Below, piece by piece: positions 1-10,831 of a stretch of 64,000 nt of DNA. A model generated the notes under the pieces. The model made no database searches. It was not told where the DNA came from and saw only the letters and a list, made by a program, of their open reading frames with translations. Origin of the DNA: Rhabditoides inermis (lineage: Eukaryota; Nematoda; Chromadorea; Rhabditida; Rhabditidae). The translations under genes and the position numbers were made by a program. Position 1 is the stretch's first letter; every line of letters starts with the position of its first letter. The stretch covers positions 124,001-188,000 of the forward strand of contig CAWZYM010000232.1 of assembly GCA_963966185.1 (NCBI GenBank). Direction: 5' to 3'.

Positions 1-275
1 AAAGTACCAACTGTTCGACTCATCAAATATGCGCCTGTGCATAATACATGAATGACAATTCGCAACTTGCCTAACATGGAGTGTCGTTTAGGTCACAGAA
101 GCCGATGGTGACCAAACTGATATCAGAGATACCCTAGGAGGTCACTAGTAGAAAACCGTTTTCAAATCCACAGGACCGGCCATACGTTTCGAGATATTTA
201 CGTTTCAAATTTTGGAACTAAACCGTGTGGATTGCTTTTGCGGCCTGTCACTCTATTCGCGCGAGCTGCGAAACA

Positions 276-345
276 GCGGCGGTGGCCTAGTGGATAGAGC
301 GGTCGTCTGTCAAGCGGCAGGGTGTGGGTTCGCTCTCCGGATATG
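276..345 (+). repeat. tRNA-like Pol III promoter sequence (SINE head or tRNA relic)
   Basis: The sequence contains an A-box-like TGGCCTAGTGGATAGAGC followed about 30 bases later by a B-box-like GGGTTCGCTCTCC, the spacing of an internal Pol III promoter. The anticodon and T stems do not pair well, so this is not a functional tRNA. The 3' flank does not match the tail of the SINE pair near 2.6-3.1 kb. I see no gene between 1 and about 930 otherwise. Confidence 0.45.
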
Positions 346-933
346 CTTCTCATTTTGCCGATTCTCTCCGGACTTGAGAAAAGAACTTATAAATCGCGCT
401 CTACCGCGAATATTTAAAATATGTTGTGCTCTATTGCCAAAATGACGAAAAAAAATTTGTATTTGTTTCGTTATTATGTTTTTTTTATTTATTTCATAAG
501 CGTATTTCTTTCTTTCTTTCAATGAACTCCGAGTATGATCTGTTAGCTAATTGTCACTCTAAACTCTGTTGCCGATAGTCTTCACCGTCCTGTAGCCTGT
601 GTTGTATAGTAGGCTCGCCCACCAGTTTCGCTCTCTCACGCAAGAGAGCCGAGCGCGACGAAATAGGTTAGACAACGAGAGACGGCAGAGAAATAGAGAC
701 AGGCGCGCGCCAGCCGGCCACTCCCAGCAACCATGACACAAAATCTTTGGTTTTGAAAAGTTCATACCAAAACTCATTCAATAATCTCACCAATGAACAT
801 GACTAGTCAATCATTTACAAGAAAAGTAATGCCATTAACCACGAATATACATGATGTTACACAGATCAGCGCAAACGTATTTATTTCGATATAGCGATTA
901 CAATAAAACATGACGATTTGATTGTTGTTAGGT

Positions 934-1376
934 GTATGTCCAAGCAAGCTGCCAGTAGTTCTTGATGGAGACTGCTGGGCTGTCATCCACGTGAGCCTGC
1001 AACAATTACGTTTGAGGGCTATCGCTATCATCATATTGCATGTTATCACTACTGTTATGAATACACTTACACAAGTAAAAATGTGAAGTTGAAAACCGTT
1101 GGTGTGCGAGAGTGCGAGGTGGAGAGTGGAAAGAACAGGCAGGCGAGGCGGCGGTTTCGTCGGATCACAGCCACGCGTCTTCTCGTTAGCGGGCTCGGTG
1201 CGGACATCATCTACAACCATGACTAATACTACAATAAAACACACAACTAGATGAAATATGATAATCACAATTCTTACCTCATCCAGAATCTGGAACCACA
1301 CTCCCGTGATGACCGCGCAGCTTCTTGCGCAACGAAACCGGCTTGATCAGCGCGGTGCGCCAGCTCCATCATGATC
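934..1376 (-). other. Possible 3' exons of an unrecognised minus-strand gene
   Basis: On the minus strand an exon-like piece at about 997-934 follows a TTGCAG acceptor and ends in a stop after the residues NYWQLAWTYT. A second open piece lies at about 1374-1280 between a TTTCAG-type acceptor and a GTAAGA donor, reading WIMMELAHRADQAGF at its start. I could not join the pieces in one consistent phase and do not recognise the protein. This may be the end of a real gene or chance splice-like sites. Confidence 0.25.
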
Positions 1377-2638
1377 CAACTGAAACACACTTCGCAATCA
1401 CAACTGTTGGTTGTAAGCACAATGTAAGCACAATGTAAACACAACTATTAAAAAACACGACGGCGACAAATATACATAGATCATGAAATAAACAGGCATA
1501 CAACAACGCGACATACGAACGGAACTCACGCATGCTAAGCAATTGTGTATGTTTTCAAAGAAGCGTCAGTAATTAATTTTTTATAAATACACAAAAATAG
1601 AACATGAATACGAAATATGAACAAACAAAAAACAACAAAAACAACAGTGAACAGAAACAGCTGATTCGATTTGATGCGTCGCGTGTGGACACGCGACGCG
1701 TCATTACAACTGTTCACGAAAATGTTTTCAACAGAAAATCCTGAGCTAAGTGCGAGCCTATTATAGGGTTTGTTGTCGTTTCCGTTTTGTTTGTTTGTTC
1801 TTATTTGTTATACACTTGTTATGTGTATTGTTATTGATTACGCATCTCTAGGCACAATGCTGATAGAAGAGCGGCGAACGCACGTTTTGTGAACGTGGTG
1901 ATCAAACGCCGCCACGTCCCCCGATACGACATTTCCAAGCAGTGCTGTCCACAGTACAGGTACGGAAAGCACGCCTTACATTCAGGTTGACTATATTGTA
2001 TTTCTAAGAAAAATAGCGAAATATACCACATCTCTTTGACTCTTGAACTTAACTCAGATTAAAGAGACAGAATTCTTAGATTTGACCATCAAAATAGAAC
2101 ATAATTTAATAAAAACAGAACTTCACAATAAAACAAATGACTACTCATTCGATGTTATCAGATATCCTCACTGTGAAAGTAATATTAAGTCGATCATTGC
2201 ATCATTGCTATGAATTGTCTACATGGAGAAATAATTCGAATATTCAGATGTTGCACTATGAAGTTAACCTTTCAACAAAGATGCCAACAACTGTATAAAA
2301 CATATATCGCAAATGGTTACAACTCTGACAAAGTTATGTTCCAAATTTCGAAAACAATTCTTAATGATAAACTGATAAACAACTATTATTGAAATACAAA
2401 TTAAAAACCAAAATATATTCAAACGTTTCATTGACATTCTGAAATGACCTGCTACCATTCCCTCTCTATCTCTGCACTCTTACAGAATTACTGATCTGCG
2501 CGAAACAGTCGATGAGCCTCGCAGTCGCCACTCTCAAATCATTCGTTTCAGATTCCCCTGTCCCCGTAGACACACCACGACGCGCATTCCACGCATCTCC
2601 ACGCTCCGGTTTTCTTTGCGCATTGCCCCCCGTATTCT
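1377..2638. other. AT-rich intergenic stretch, nothing recognised
   Basis: I see no splice-consistent coding run or recognisable domain here. The short open frames at 1535-1717 and 1831-2031 lack plausible protein character. The stretch becomes AT-rich towards 2100-2460. Confidence 0.4.
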
Positions 2639-2815
2639 TATAGTCGGATTGGATCCTATATGCCATCCGTGACATTTCACATGTTGTGCAGTTTTGTGCA
2701 ACACAACTTGTATGTCATCAAATATCCAAAACGCTTCCATGAATAGGAATCGAACCCGTGGACAGGTCGCGGCGATTGTGCGCTGGCGGCGCACACTACC
2801 ACTGCGCCATAGAGG
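2639..2815 (-). repeat. tRNA-derived SINE, copy 1
   Basis: Read on the minus strand, the 177 bp unit begins GCCTCTATGGCGCAGTGG (A box), has a B box GGGTTCGATTCC, and ends with a roughly 95 bp tail that includes TTGTGTTGCACAAAACTGC. It is the same length as the copy at 2931-3107 and matches it end to end with scattered substitutions, in opposite orientation. A tRNA-like head joined to an unrelated conserved tail is the standard layout of a tRNA-derived SINE. Confidence 0.75.
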
Positions 2816-2930
2816 CAGTGGTTAAGAGATCGAAAAGAGAGCTCATCTAGCTCCACTGACCTCTTCAGTGTACAATGATGAGAGATAACGAGCAACTATA
2901 TCTGCGAAATTCAATGATCTTTCAGTATGA

Positions 2931-3107
2931 GCCTCAATGGCGCAGTGGTAGAGCGCGCCGTCAGCGCGCGATCGTTGCGAGCTGCCCAAAGGTTCGATTC
3001 CCTCTCACAAAGCGTTTTGGATATTTGAAGACATACACGTTGTGTTGCACAAAACTGCACAACATGTGAAATGTCACGGATGGCATATAGGATCCAATCA
3101 GACTATA
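2931..3107 (+). repeat. tRNA-derived SINE, copy 2
   Basis: This copy has an A box at 2939-2952 (TGGCGCAGTGGTAG) and a B box at 2991-3001 (GGTTCGATTCC), then the shared tail up to GGATCCAATCAGACTATA. It is 177 bp and faces away from copy 1, 115 bp apart. The anticodon stem is GC-rich but position 33 is not T, so it is a SINE head rather than a tRNA gene. Confidence 0.75.
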
Positions 3108-3493
3108 GCGTCATAGACAATCAATAACAGTCTAGACTCACTTTCCCCCTTTTTTCTTGTAAAACTTCTTTGTATATTTATCTACCAGCTCTTCACTGAT
3201 GATGGTCCCGGCTGGTAATTTCACACATCCGGTCTGGTGGAAGGGACCGAAACCGGATGTGTGCTATGATTTTTTGGAATAGAACTTCTTTTGATTTTCT
3301 TGTAATATAGCATTGTTTCGACTGAACGTTGTGTTTTGAGAAGGGGAGGAAATCATTACATTCAGTGTTCGATACTTTGTGAATGTAAATATTATGTGGT
3401 TTCAACAAATGTTGTTGTCGACATTCGTTATTGTTAGTTTCAGTCAGTTAGCCGGTATGTGTTTCTATAGTTGTTGTGTGTTGACTGTTGTGG

Positions 3494-4092
3494 TTGTAAG
3501 CACTTCGAGGAGGTGCGGTGGGGCAGAGCGGCGCCAGCGACTCCCGGGAGTCACCAACCAGTACTACCTGGTTGATGTCCAGCACAACCCACGACTACTG
3601 CCCGCTCAAGATCAACCGGTCAGTGAATACTTTTCACTGAAAATGTGACTCGAACTGATAGGTTCCATGTATGACATGTGGCTTGCATAATTTCAATAGT
3701 CTTCGTGTCGTGTGACTTGTTATCCCTAACTTACAATGAGATGATCGCGACTACGATCAGCTCGTACGGCGTACGACGGCAAGAGGGGCATATATACGAA
3801 GAGCAGCTGCTGATTGGAAGGGAGCGCATGGAGTTCGAGGTGAGGAGGAACGATGAATAGTGGAAATGGGTTTAACCTTAAGAAATTGCTAAAACGATTG
3901 TTTATGATTGAATCTGGCCGATACATTGGTGATGTTGACATATCGATGAGTTTGAATGTTGTGTTGCAGTGTCGGCGACGGCGTCGGTCGTTGGATGTGA
4001 TCGACTTCATCGCGGAGAAGCTGGAGCTGCCGATGAAGCTGCCGACGCTGGCTCAGAGACGCGCCCTCTTCTTTTATCTATGCCATCTTTGA
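3494..4092 (+). CDS. Possible short multi-exon gene or gene 3' end, unrecognised
   Basis: Three exon-like pieces can be linked. About 3500-3619 contains TNQYYLVDVQHNPRLLPAQ and ends at GTCAGT. About 3737-3840 contains EEQLLIGRERMEFE and ends at a GTGAGG donor. 3970-4092 follows a TTGCAG acceptor, contains SLDVIDFIAEKLELPMKL and ends in TGA. The last two pieces have coding-like composition and join without a stop. No family is recognised and the 5' end is not established, so it may be a fragment of a larger gene. Confidence 0.3.
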
Positions 4093-4093
4093 C

Positions 4094-5275
4094 TGTTTTT
4101 CCAATTTACCTGTGCCATGTGTGATTGTTACAGTTCACGTTTGTTGTTTCCGAATAAATATTTGACAGTAATATTTGTTGATCAATGATGCAACGAGAAA
4201 ATAGAGCAAAGCAAACCGGTAGAGAGAAGCGTCTGGAAAAAAGGGGCGGGGCTTATCTAAGTGCAATTCTGCGGGTGGGGTACGGGTGAGCTGCGCGTGG
4301 GGTGCAGGTGGGGTGCAGGTGGGGCGCGGGCTGTCAACTAGTCGTCAACCACCCGCGCCCCACCCGCACGCTGTAGTCATTGAGGGGCGGCGCGCAGCAG
4401 CGCCCGTTTGTTTTGATCTGTGGCGCGCGCAACACGCCACTCTCTGATTCAATATACTTAATTAGTGTACGTTATTTGTTAGAATATCACGTTGTAAGAC
4501 CTATGAGTATGATTCGTGAAACCAATATCGGTTGCGGCATCCAAAACCGCCCTCTCACGCTCTCTCCCGCTTTGCCACTAAACGTGTTTACGACGACGAC
4601 GAACGACGACACGGCGATTCACAGTTGATAATTTGTGGGTGGGCGGAGCTGCGCTACAAAAACGCGCGACTCGCGCGAAGCGTGTTACCAAAACACAAAG
4701 CACATCCGATTCTGCTGGGATCGTGGCAGGACCAGTAGCTACAAGCGAGGCTCCGCCCACTGCTTTTCGAGACCGAATGGGCGGGGCTACGCCCGTCGCG
4801 GCTGATTTGAGCTAGCGTTTTTCTTGAATTGTGAATCGCCGTGGACGACGGTGTGCATCACGTAAGCCCCGCCCACTGCACTTTGCGCTCATTGGTCACT
4901 CCTTTGGCCAATCAGAGTGCGCACGCAAGAGAGCGTGCGCACTCTTGCGTGCGCACTCTGATTGGCCGAGCGCATGCCCCGCCCTTCGCTCACCCACTCT
5001 CATGTCGGCTCGCCGTCCAGACCACCGCCCCCGTTTTGGCGCGAAAACTGTGGGGGGGGGGGGTGTGCGAGCGGAGGGAGTGGGTAAGAGAGAGAGAGAA
5101 AGAGACGCGAAATAGCGCGTGTCAATGAGAGACTGGCTTTGGCAGGCGCGCGAGCGATTCGACCAAGCAATGCGTTTCCATATTCAGTATACGTTTTTCG
5201 AATATTTATACGTAACATGTTCGGCACATCAACCTGAAAAAATTTCTTCGAAATTTGTGAAAAGGACATCCATTC
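4094..5275. other. GC-rich non-coding stretch with repeated GC-box and CCAAT-like motifs
   Basis: The stretch carries many copies of a CCGCCCA/TGGGCGG motif, CCAAT/ATTGG motifs and several inverted repeats, including one around 4305-4375 built from GTGGGGCGCGGG and its complement. Open frames here run on several frames at once, as expected of GC-rich repeats, and none has splice-consistent coding structure. Confidence 0.4.
4906..4967. repeat. Perfect 26 bp-arm palindrome carrying CCAAT motifs
   Basis: Positions 4906-4931 are the exact reverse complement of 4942-4967, with a 10 bp loop. The arms begin GGCCAATCAG and end CTGATTGGCC, so each end carries a CCAAT/ATTGG motif. The middle is a run of TGCGCA-type dyads. 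Confidence 0.8.
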
Positions 5276-5709
5276 TCTTTCGAAAAGTACACGAGTAAAG
5301 AGGAGTGGTTTGGTTTTGATAAAAGTACACGAGTAAAGAGGAGTGGTTTGGTTTTGATACTAATTCAACAAAAGCGCATGCATAAAATCTCTTCGCATCT
5401 GACTAAATGTTCGAAACAAACCTGCTCTTTCTGATCCATGAAAAGGCGAATATAGTATAGTATAGTATGACTATAATCGTGTCACACATTTTGTTGCATG
5501 TTACTTGTTGGGATTAACAGTAAAACAGTATCCCGAATAACTGAACTCAACATGTTAACAAGAAAAAAAAATAGAGTTTTGAAACATCGTTTGAAAGAGC
5601 AGGTTTGTTTTGAAATTTTAGTCAGCTGCGAAAAGATTTTATGCATGTGCTTTTGTTGAATTAGATCAAAAGCAAACCACTCCTCTTTACTCGTGTACTT
5701 TTCGAAAGA
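5276..5709. mobile_element. Fold-back / MITE-like element with ~120-150 bp inverted termini
   Basis: The ends are inverted copies of a sequence starting TCTTTCGAAAAGTACACGAG. The left arm contains an extra tandem copy of a 38 bp unit (about 5284-5360) that the right arm lacks. The inner parts of the arms, around GCATGCATAAAATCTCTTCG and its complement, also pair. It has no coding capacity. It lies immediately upstream of the splice acceptor of the first visible exon of the next gene. Confidence 0.7.
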
Positions 5710-5723
5710 TAATCGTCTTTCAG

Positions 5724-5942
5724 TTTGTGGAGCGCATAGAGCAAGTCGCCACAACCGCCAACCAAGTGGCGGAGGCGTTGCAAGTCACCGGCAACATCCG
5801 CTACCTCGCTTAACACGTTCGTCCTCCCGCCTTTCCTCCCCCCTCATCTCCTCCCTCCTTTCCCACTCTCTCCATCTCTACTACACATCTCTCTCTCTCT
5901 ATCTCTCTTCCTTTCTCTCGCTCTCTCTCTCGCTCTCTCTCT

Positions 5943-6013
<71 letters not shown>

Positions 6014-9000
6014 CACTCACTCATCTACAGATGCGCATCGACGAGCGCCAGCCTGTGCCGGAGGTGTTGGCGGCTGCGGCGACGGCGCGTGAGTTGCTCG
6101 ATGACGGGATGGCTCTGGTCAACGAGCGCATACCTGACTTCATTCGCCACCCGGTGAGTACCTGCAAAAACATTTCAGTTCGAATGCAACTTGCTACTGT
6201 TATTTCGTACGAATATGATTGCCTATCTCAACTATGAGATAAATACGTTCGCTTGTAGATACTGAACGTGGACGCCACAGAGCTGACGACGACGGCAGAT
6301 CTGCTCACGCATTACAACATCAGCCTCACTGGCATTGAACTGCGAGCTGAGCGAGCTCTCCAGGTATAATCTACCCCACCCCTTCATCTTTCCCCTCTTA
6401 ATTATACTACATACTGTTGTTGATTGTCTTTCACTTTCAACGTTTCAGACGTTGCTGGAATGGCTGGCGGTTGCAGGCGAGCATGACGGCGTCTGCCGAC
6501 ATGGCACTGATCAGGCCGATCATCGCCGCGGCCAACGAGCGGCTCCTCGCCGTCTCGGCGCCCCGTGTCAATCTGGTCGTGTCTCCCTCCCTGCTGGCGC
6601 GTCCGTACGCGGTCAGCACCTCTTACCCTCTCTCTCTCTGTCTCTCTGTCTCTCTCTCTCACTCTCTCTTTCTCTCACTCTCTCTCTCTATGACCCCATT
6701 CCGCTAATAGCTCGCCACTAGTGCGCCACTATCTCGCGACTAAAATTTGCCCTCGCGAGATAGTGGCGCAGTAGTGGCGGGATAGTGGCCAGCTAATAGC
6801 GGAATCTGATCGCCTCGAGCCGCGAATACCCGCGATTATTCGCGTTTCCTATTCGCCCCTTCCTTGCTACCGATTATCGCTAGTATACAATGATATTTTA
6901 CAAAATTTTGAATAACATTTATCATTAATGGACAGGTTTATTTATGCATTGGTGAGGGTCTTCTAATAGTTTTCCGTCGTCTTGGTAGTAGGGTTGACTG
7001 CGCTCGCATTGGCTTCGGCGATTCCACCTCGCTCATAGGACGTCCTGAAAGAAGACGGACGTTGCATGAACAGTGAGATTCAAACATAACATAATTGAAT
7101 CATAATGTTCATGCTCACCTTGCTTCTTGCTCTGTACTCGAGGATGCTGGCGAGCAGCAGGGCGATGTCGATGTTTGTCCGACAGGAACAACTACCGCAG
7201 AGACGCGTCGTCCACACCGTACTCGTCTTGCGCGAGCCTCGTGCAACTGCTGCTCCAGCTGCAAACGAGGGGTGAGAGCAGAGGAGGGAGGAGGGAGAGA
7301 GGGAGGGAGAGAAGGGGGGAGAGAGACGTACCTTCTCGACATAGCGCCTGGCGCGCGCCGTCTCCTGCCGGCGTCTTCTGCCGCGTCTTCTGTCACACTC
7401 TTCTTCTCCTCGGCTCTCGCTAGATCCGGCGCACTCCCTCCACTGCCTTCTCCTGCGCGTCTATGAGTGCCTGCATCTGGAGCATCCTCTGGCCGGTTGT
7501 GGCGACGTCTCAATCGTGGTCTGCCGCCAGCTCACTCACCACCCCATGCAGGGTGCGGCCGCCCCATCTACCGCCGTCTTCCTCTCACTCTCGAATTTCT
7601 CGTGCCACTCCGACGCAGCTGCCTCCGAGGACTCCATCTAGACACGCAACTTGGACAGCTCCGCCTTAACGCACACCATTGATAACACTCAATACATCAT
7701 GATAATCAAATCACTGACCTGCTGGCTGCTGACGGCGACAGTGTCGGCGGCGGTGGTGCGCTGCTCGAGGAGGCGTATCTGCTCCCGCAGCCCCGTCTCC
7801 CGTCTCTCCGCGCTTCGTCTCCACAGCCTCGCGGGTGCTCGCCTCGGCGCAGCTCCGCCGACTGCTTCTTCGCAGCCGCAGACGATGAGCTGAAGAAGTC
7901 AAATGTCCACACACCACACACCTCCTTCTCAGCCATATCAGCCAGGTCGCGCAGATGCCAGTTCTGCCATCCATCGTCGTCTCCAGCCGCTGCCAGAATC
8001 CCACGCTTACCTCGTGTATCTCGGTCAGTAGATCTCAGCTGCTCCCTCTCCTTCTCCGACTCCCAGCCAGCCTTCTTCTCCCTCACCTAATTCTTGTCCG
8101 TCAGCTGTTGTCTGACGGTGGGCGGTGGCCAGCGACTCGACCATGTGCTGGTGCTGGTGCTGCAGAGAGTTCGTCTGCACGATCATCTCGTCAATGCAGT
8201 TCTGACGCACCTACAACCACACTCACATAAGCCATGCCTATTCAGACCTTGCCCACCTGGATCTCCTTCTCAACATCTTCCTTGTCCTGTCGCGGTCGAT
8301 CGTACGTCTCGGTCAGCTCAGTGTTCGCCTTGAGAGCCTCGCAAAGCTGGTCGATCGGAGAGGACACGAAGGACACCCCGTCGCATTTCTAGACGAAATC
8401 GGCGTCTTTCAGTCCCTCTCCTTCTCTCTCCCTTACCTCCTCCACATGCATCTCGTGGAGGCTCTTCCGAGACAACAGCTCAGAGTACTGGAAACGTATC
8501 GATCAAACGTGAACCATATGGACAATATGTATAATCACTTCATAATGCACACCATACTGTATCACTTTTCTACCAGCTTTGAAATGGAAAAATTGTACCT
8601 TTTGTCCTGAAAGATCCTATCTTCCGCGCGTTCCCTTGACGCGCATCTCTCCGTACTCTCCGTATCTGATCCACGAGTAAGGATCGGTGCCGTCGGCCTG
8701 CTTGTTGATGCGCGCGCCCAGCATGGGATCGTCGTTCAAACGAGTCTTCCTCCTCAAATAACGTATGATATACACATCATTCACGAACTCGTGTCCACTT
8801 CCTCGGACAGTTATGCAATGCATGAACCGGTGACTCGCCAATGACACACACACACTCACCTCACACATTAGGGACATTCAAAGAATACTACTGTCACAAA
8901 CAAATGATAAAAAAACATAAAACAACGATACTTTACGAATATAATGCAATAAAAATGAGAAAAAAAAACAAAAACAAAACTTTCGAAAAAAATCGTAAAT

Positions 9001-9831
9001 TGTTCAACAGTTGTGCACACACTACACAACACTATATTCCAGAAAATCTGCTATTAGCTCGCTATTAGCGACGTAGTGGCGGACTAGTGGCGAAGCAGAA
9101 CTGTCACGCTTATTGGCGCACTAGTGGCGAGATAGCCGCAAAACGGCCCTTAGTTGCCGGCTATTAGCGCCCCCGGGTCAGAGCTATTCTATCTTTCTCT
9201 CTCCGTGTTCAACCAACCGTTCAGAGCTGCCCCCGTCGGCGTTGGTGGCGAGGTCGCTGTCTGATCTGCCGCCGGACGAGTTCGTGCCCTCGCCTGAGGC
9301 CCTGCCGCCAAGGATTGCCGTGTTCGCCGGCCACGCGCCCACCCTGTACGTTCACTCAAATTACAGTGTTTGTCACGTGGTTGTGTCTAGTCTGGTGCGG
9401 TTGAACGTTTGGAAACATTTTACTGATGAAAATGCATATTTCAATCAATTACTGTTGTGCGCAGGCTGGAGATGATGGATGGAGTGAATAGGCTCCGAAA
9501 CGAGCTGTGGCTCAACTTTAACGACGCGGTGAGTAATGTGTATGTATTACTACATAAAGATGTGGACAGACTGTTCAAAACACACTCGAATGCCTTCGAA
9601 ACACTACACTACACACAGTCATTAAGCAATATAGCAATGATGGAAACAATTATGTACTATTCGTACAGTTTAAGTGTGTGGCGTCCAGTTTAAAATCTAA
9701 GTATGATAAGACAAAAGATAGCTAATAAGTATAAGTTATGTGGTGATTTTAATTTTTCCTTCTAGAACGGATTCCGTCTGTCTGACGAGATTGATGGAAA
9801 AATAATGGAAATCGAAAACGAGCAGGTGTGA
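5724..9831 (+). CDS. Unrecognised multi-exon gene, helix-rich product
   Basis: Exons that join in phase: 5724-about 5789 (FVERIEQVATTANQVAEALQ); 6031-6152 (MRIDERQPVPEVLAAAATAR...); about 6259-6363 (ILNVDATELTTTADLLTHYN...); 6474-6611 (ASMTASADMALIRPIIAAAN...); about 9227-9346 (LPPSALVARSLSDLPPDEF...); about 9466-9530; and about 9766-9831, ending NEQ-V-stop. The product is rich in Ala, Leu and Glu and probably largely helical, but I match it to no family. The true start is not seen, and the first exon sits just after a fold-back element. The intron between 6612 and about 9226 is unusually long and contains an antisense pseudogene between inverted repeats. The acceptor of the fifth exon is uncertain. 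Confidence 0.5.
5889..6010. repeat. (CT)n microsatellite in an intron
   Basis: Nearly pure CT dinucleotide repeat with a few interruptions. Many introns in the window carry similar CT/GA tracts, for example 15328-15400, 15620-15672, 17479-17530, 29058-29160, 42120-42185, 49420-49472 and 58177-58208. Confidence 0.9.
6698..6805. repeat. 108 bp fold-back element, left
   Basis: The termini are ATTCCGCTAATAGCT and its exact complement AGCTAATAGCGGAAT. The interior pairs further through GCGCCACTATCTCGCG and CGCGAGATAGTGGCGC, giving a near-complete hairpin. It has no coding potential. Confidence 0.8.
7350..8560 (-). pseudogene. Decayed coiled-coil protein gene, antisense in the intron of the neighbouring gene
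   Basis: The minus strand shows several coiled-coil-like exon remnants, including QNWHLRDLADMAEKE, REQIRLLEQRTTAADT, AELSKLRV followed by a stop then MESSEAAASEWHEKFESER, and RMLQMQALIDAQEKAVEGV followed by a stop. Reading frame is lost several times over short distances, while Glu/Gln/Leu-rich coding character persists in the alternate frames. That is what an old coding copy with frameshifts and nonsense changes looks like. The parent could be a myosin-tail-, paramyosin- or intermediate-filament-like rod protein, but I cannot tell which. Part of the apparent damage might be unrecognised introns. Confidence 0.45.
9049..9170. repeat. Fold-back-type element, right, related to the one at 6698
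   Basis: Contains GGCGCACTAGTGGCGAGATAG, GCTATTAGCG and related motifs in the opposite orientation to the left element. Together the two bracket about 2.4 kb that includes the antisense pseudogene. Confidence 0.6.
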
Positions 9832-10831
9832 TGTGTTGAGTGAGATGGAGAAAGATAAGAGTTGCATCGCTTCAGGTTGGCTTTGTTTGAGACACAGACG
9901 CGACCGCCGCTCACACTGCCACCGGCACCTGGCCAATCGTTCCCTGCATACAACCACCACCATCTCTTACCTTCTTGTCCCCTCTAGTCTGTCATACCCC
10001 CCATTCTTATCACATTAGAGTAGACTACATTTCTCTTATCACAGTAGTATATAGCCTTGCGTAGTTGCAAGATAAATACGTTGTGCTCATGTATCTTTGG
10101 TGTGTTGGGGCAACTCGCGGGTGGTTTGATGGGTCAAGGGTAGTGGCCAGATAGGTTTCTCAGTGAGTATTTGTCGGACCTTTCGGCGTCTAGTAGTTTA
10201 GTCGTTTGTGTGATCCGATAGTAGAACAATCTCAAGCGCATCTAACACATATCCGATATCATACGAAACAATGTGAATGTGATTGAAAAAAAAACTCACT
10301 TTCTACATAGTGCCGCCTTGTACTTCGTGCCTCAGAGACTCTCTCACTTTTGTTCTCTCTGTCGGAGATACGATAATTTAGAAATGCAATTCCCAGAAAG
10401 AGCAAACTGCATAATCTCCAATACCATACACGTCCCTCGCGTGGAAATCTTTTTTCTTTTTGTCCGGCGGCCGGTCGGGTGCATTTCTCGCACCCCCGGC
10501 CGTCGCCGCCGCAAGTTCTGGATTCCTTCGTGAGAAACGCTGGGCCCGCGCGGAGTAGCCCACATGGGTCTGTCTCTGCTCTCTTCTATTGCACATGTTC
10601 TCTTCTTCTTCGAGTCTGGCTTCTCAGCAGTTACAAGGTACAAGTAATCGAAAGGAATAGACGAAACGGCGAGACAATCTACTATCGCGACAAGGACCAA
10701 GTTAATAAATATACTCACAAACAATCAAAGTTTTTATCAACACAAAAAACAACACATGAGTTAATAAAAATTAAGACAAACATGATGAGAATCAACGTTA
10801 TATGAATTTTAGAGCGAGGGGGAGAGAGTGG
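9832..10831. other. Intergenic stretch, nothing recognised
   Basis: No convincing exon on either strand. A short GC-rich patch near 10462-10510 contains an imperfect GCGGCCGG/CCGGCCG dyad. The remainder is AT-rich. Confidence 0.4.

Noticed and set aside
807..1301. 164-codon minus-strand frame as an intact gene
   Set aside because: It runs through apparent splice sites and ends in low-complexity hydrophobic sequence; only short exon-like parts look real.
2931..3010. Functional tRNA gene
   Set aside because: The anticodon loop lacks T33, the T stem is mismatched and a shared non-tRNA tail follows, so it is a SINE.
4380..5269. Overlapping open frames on both strands
   Set aside because: GC-rich repetitive sequence without splice logic or domains.
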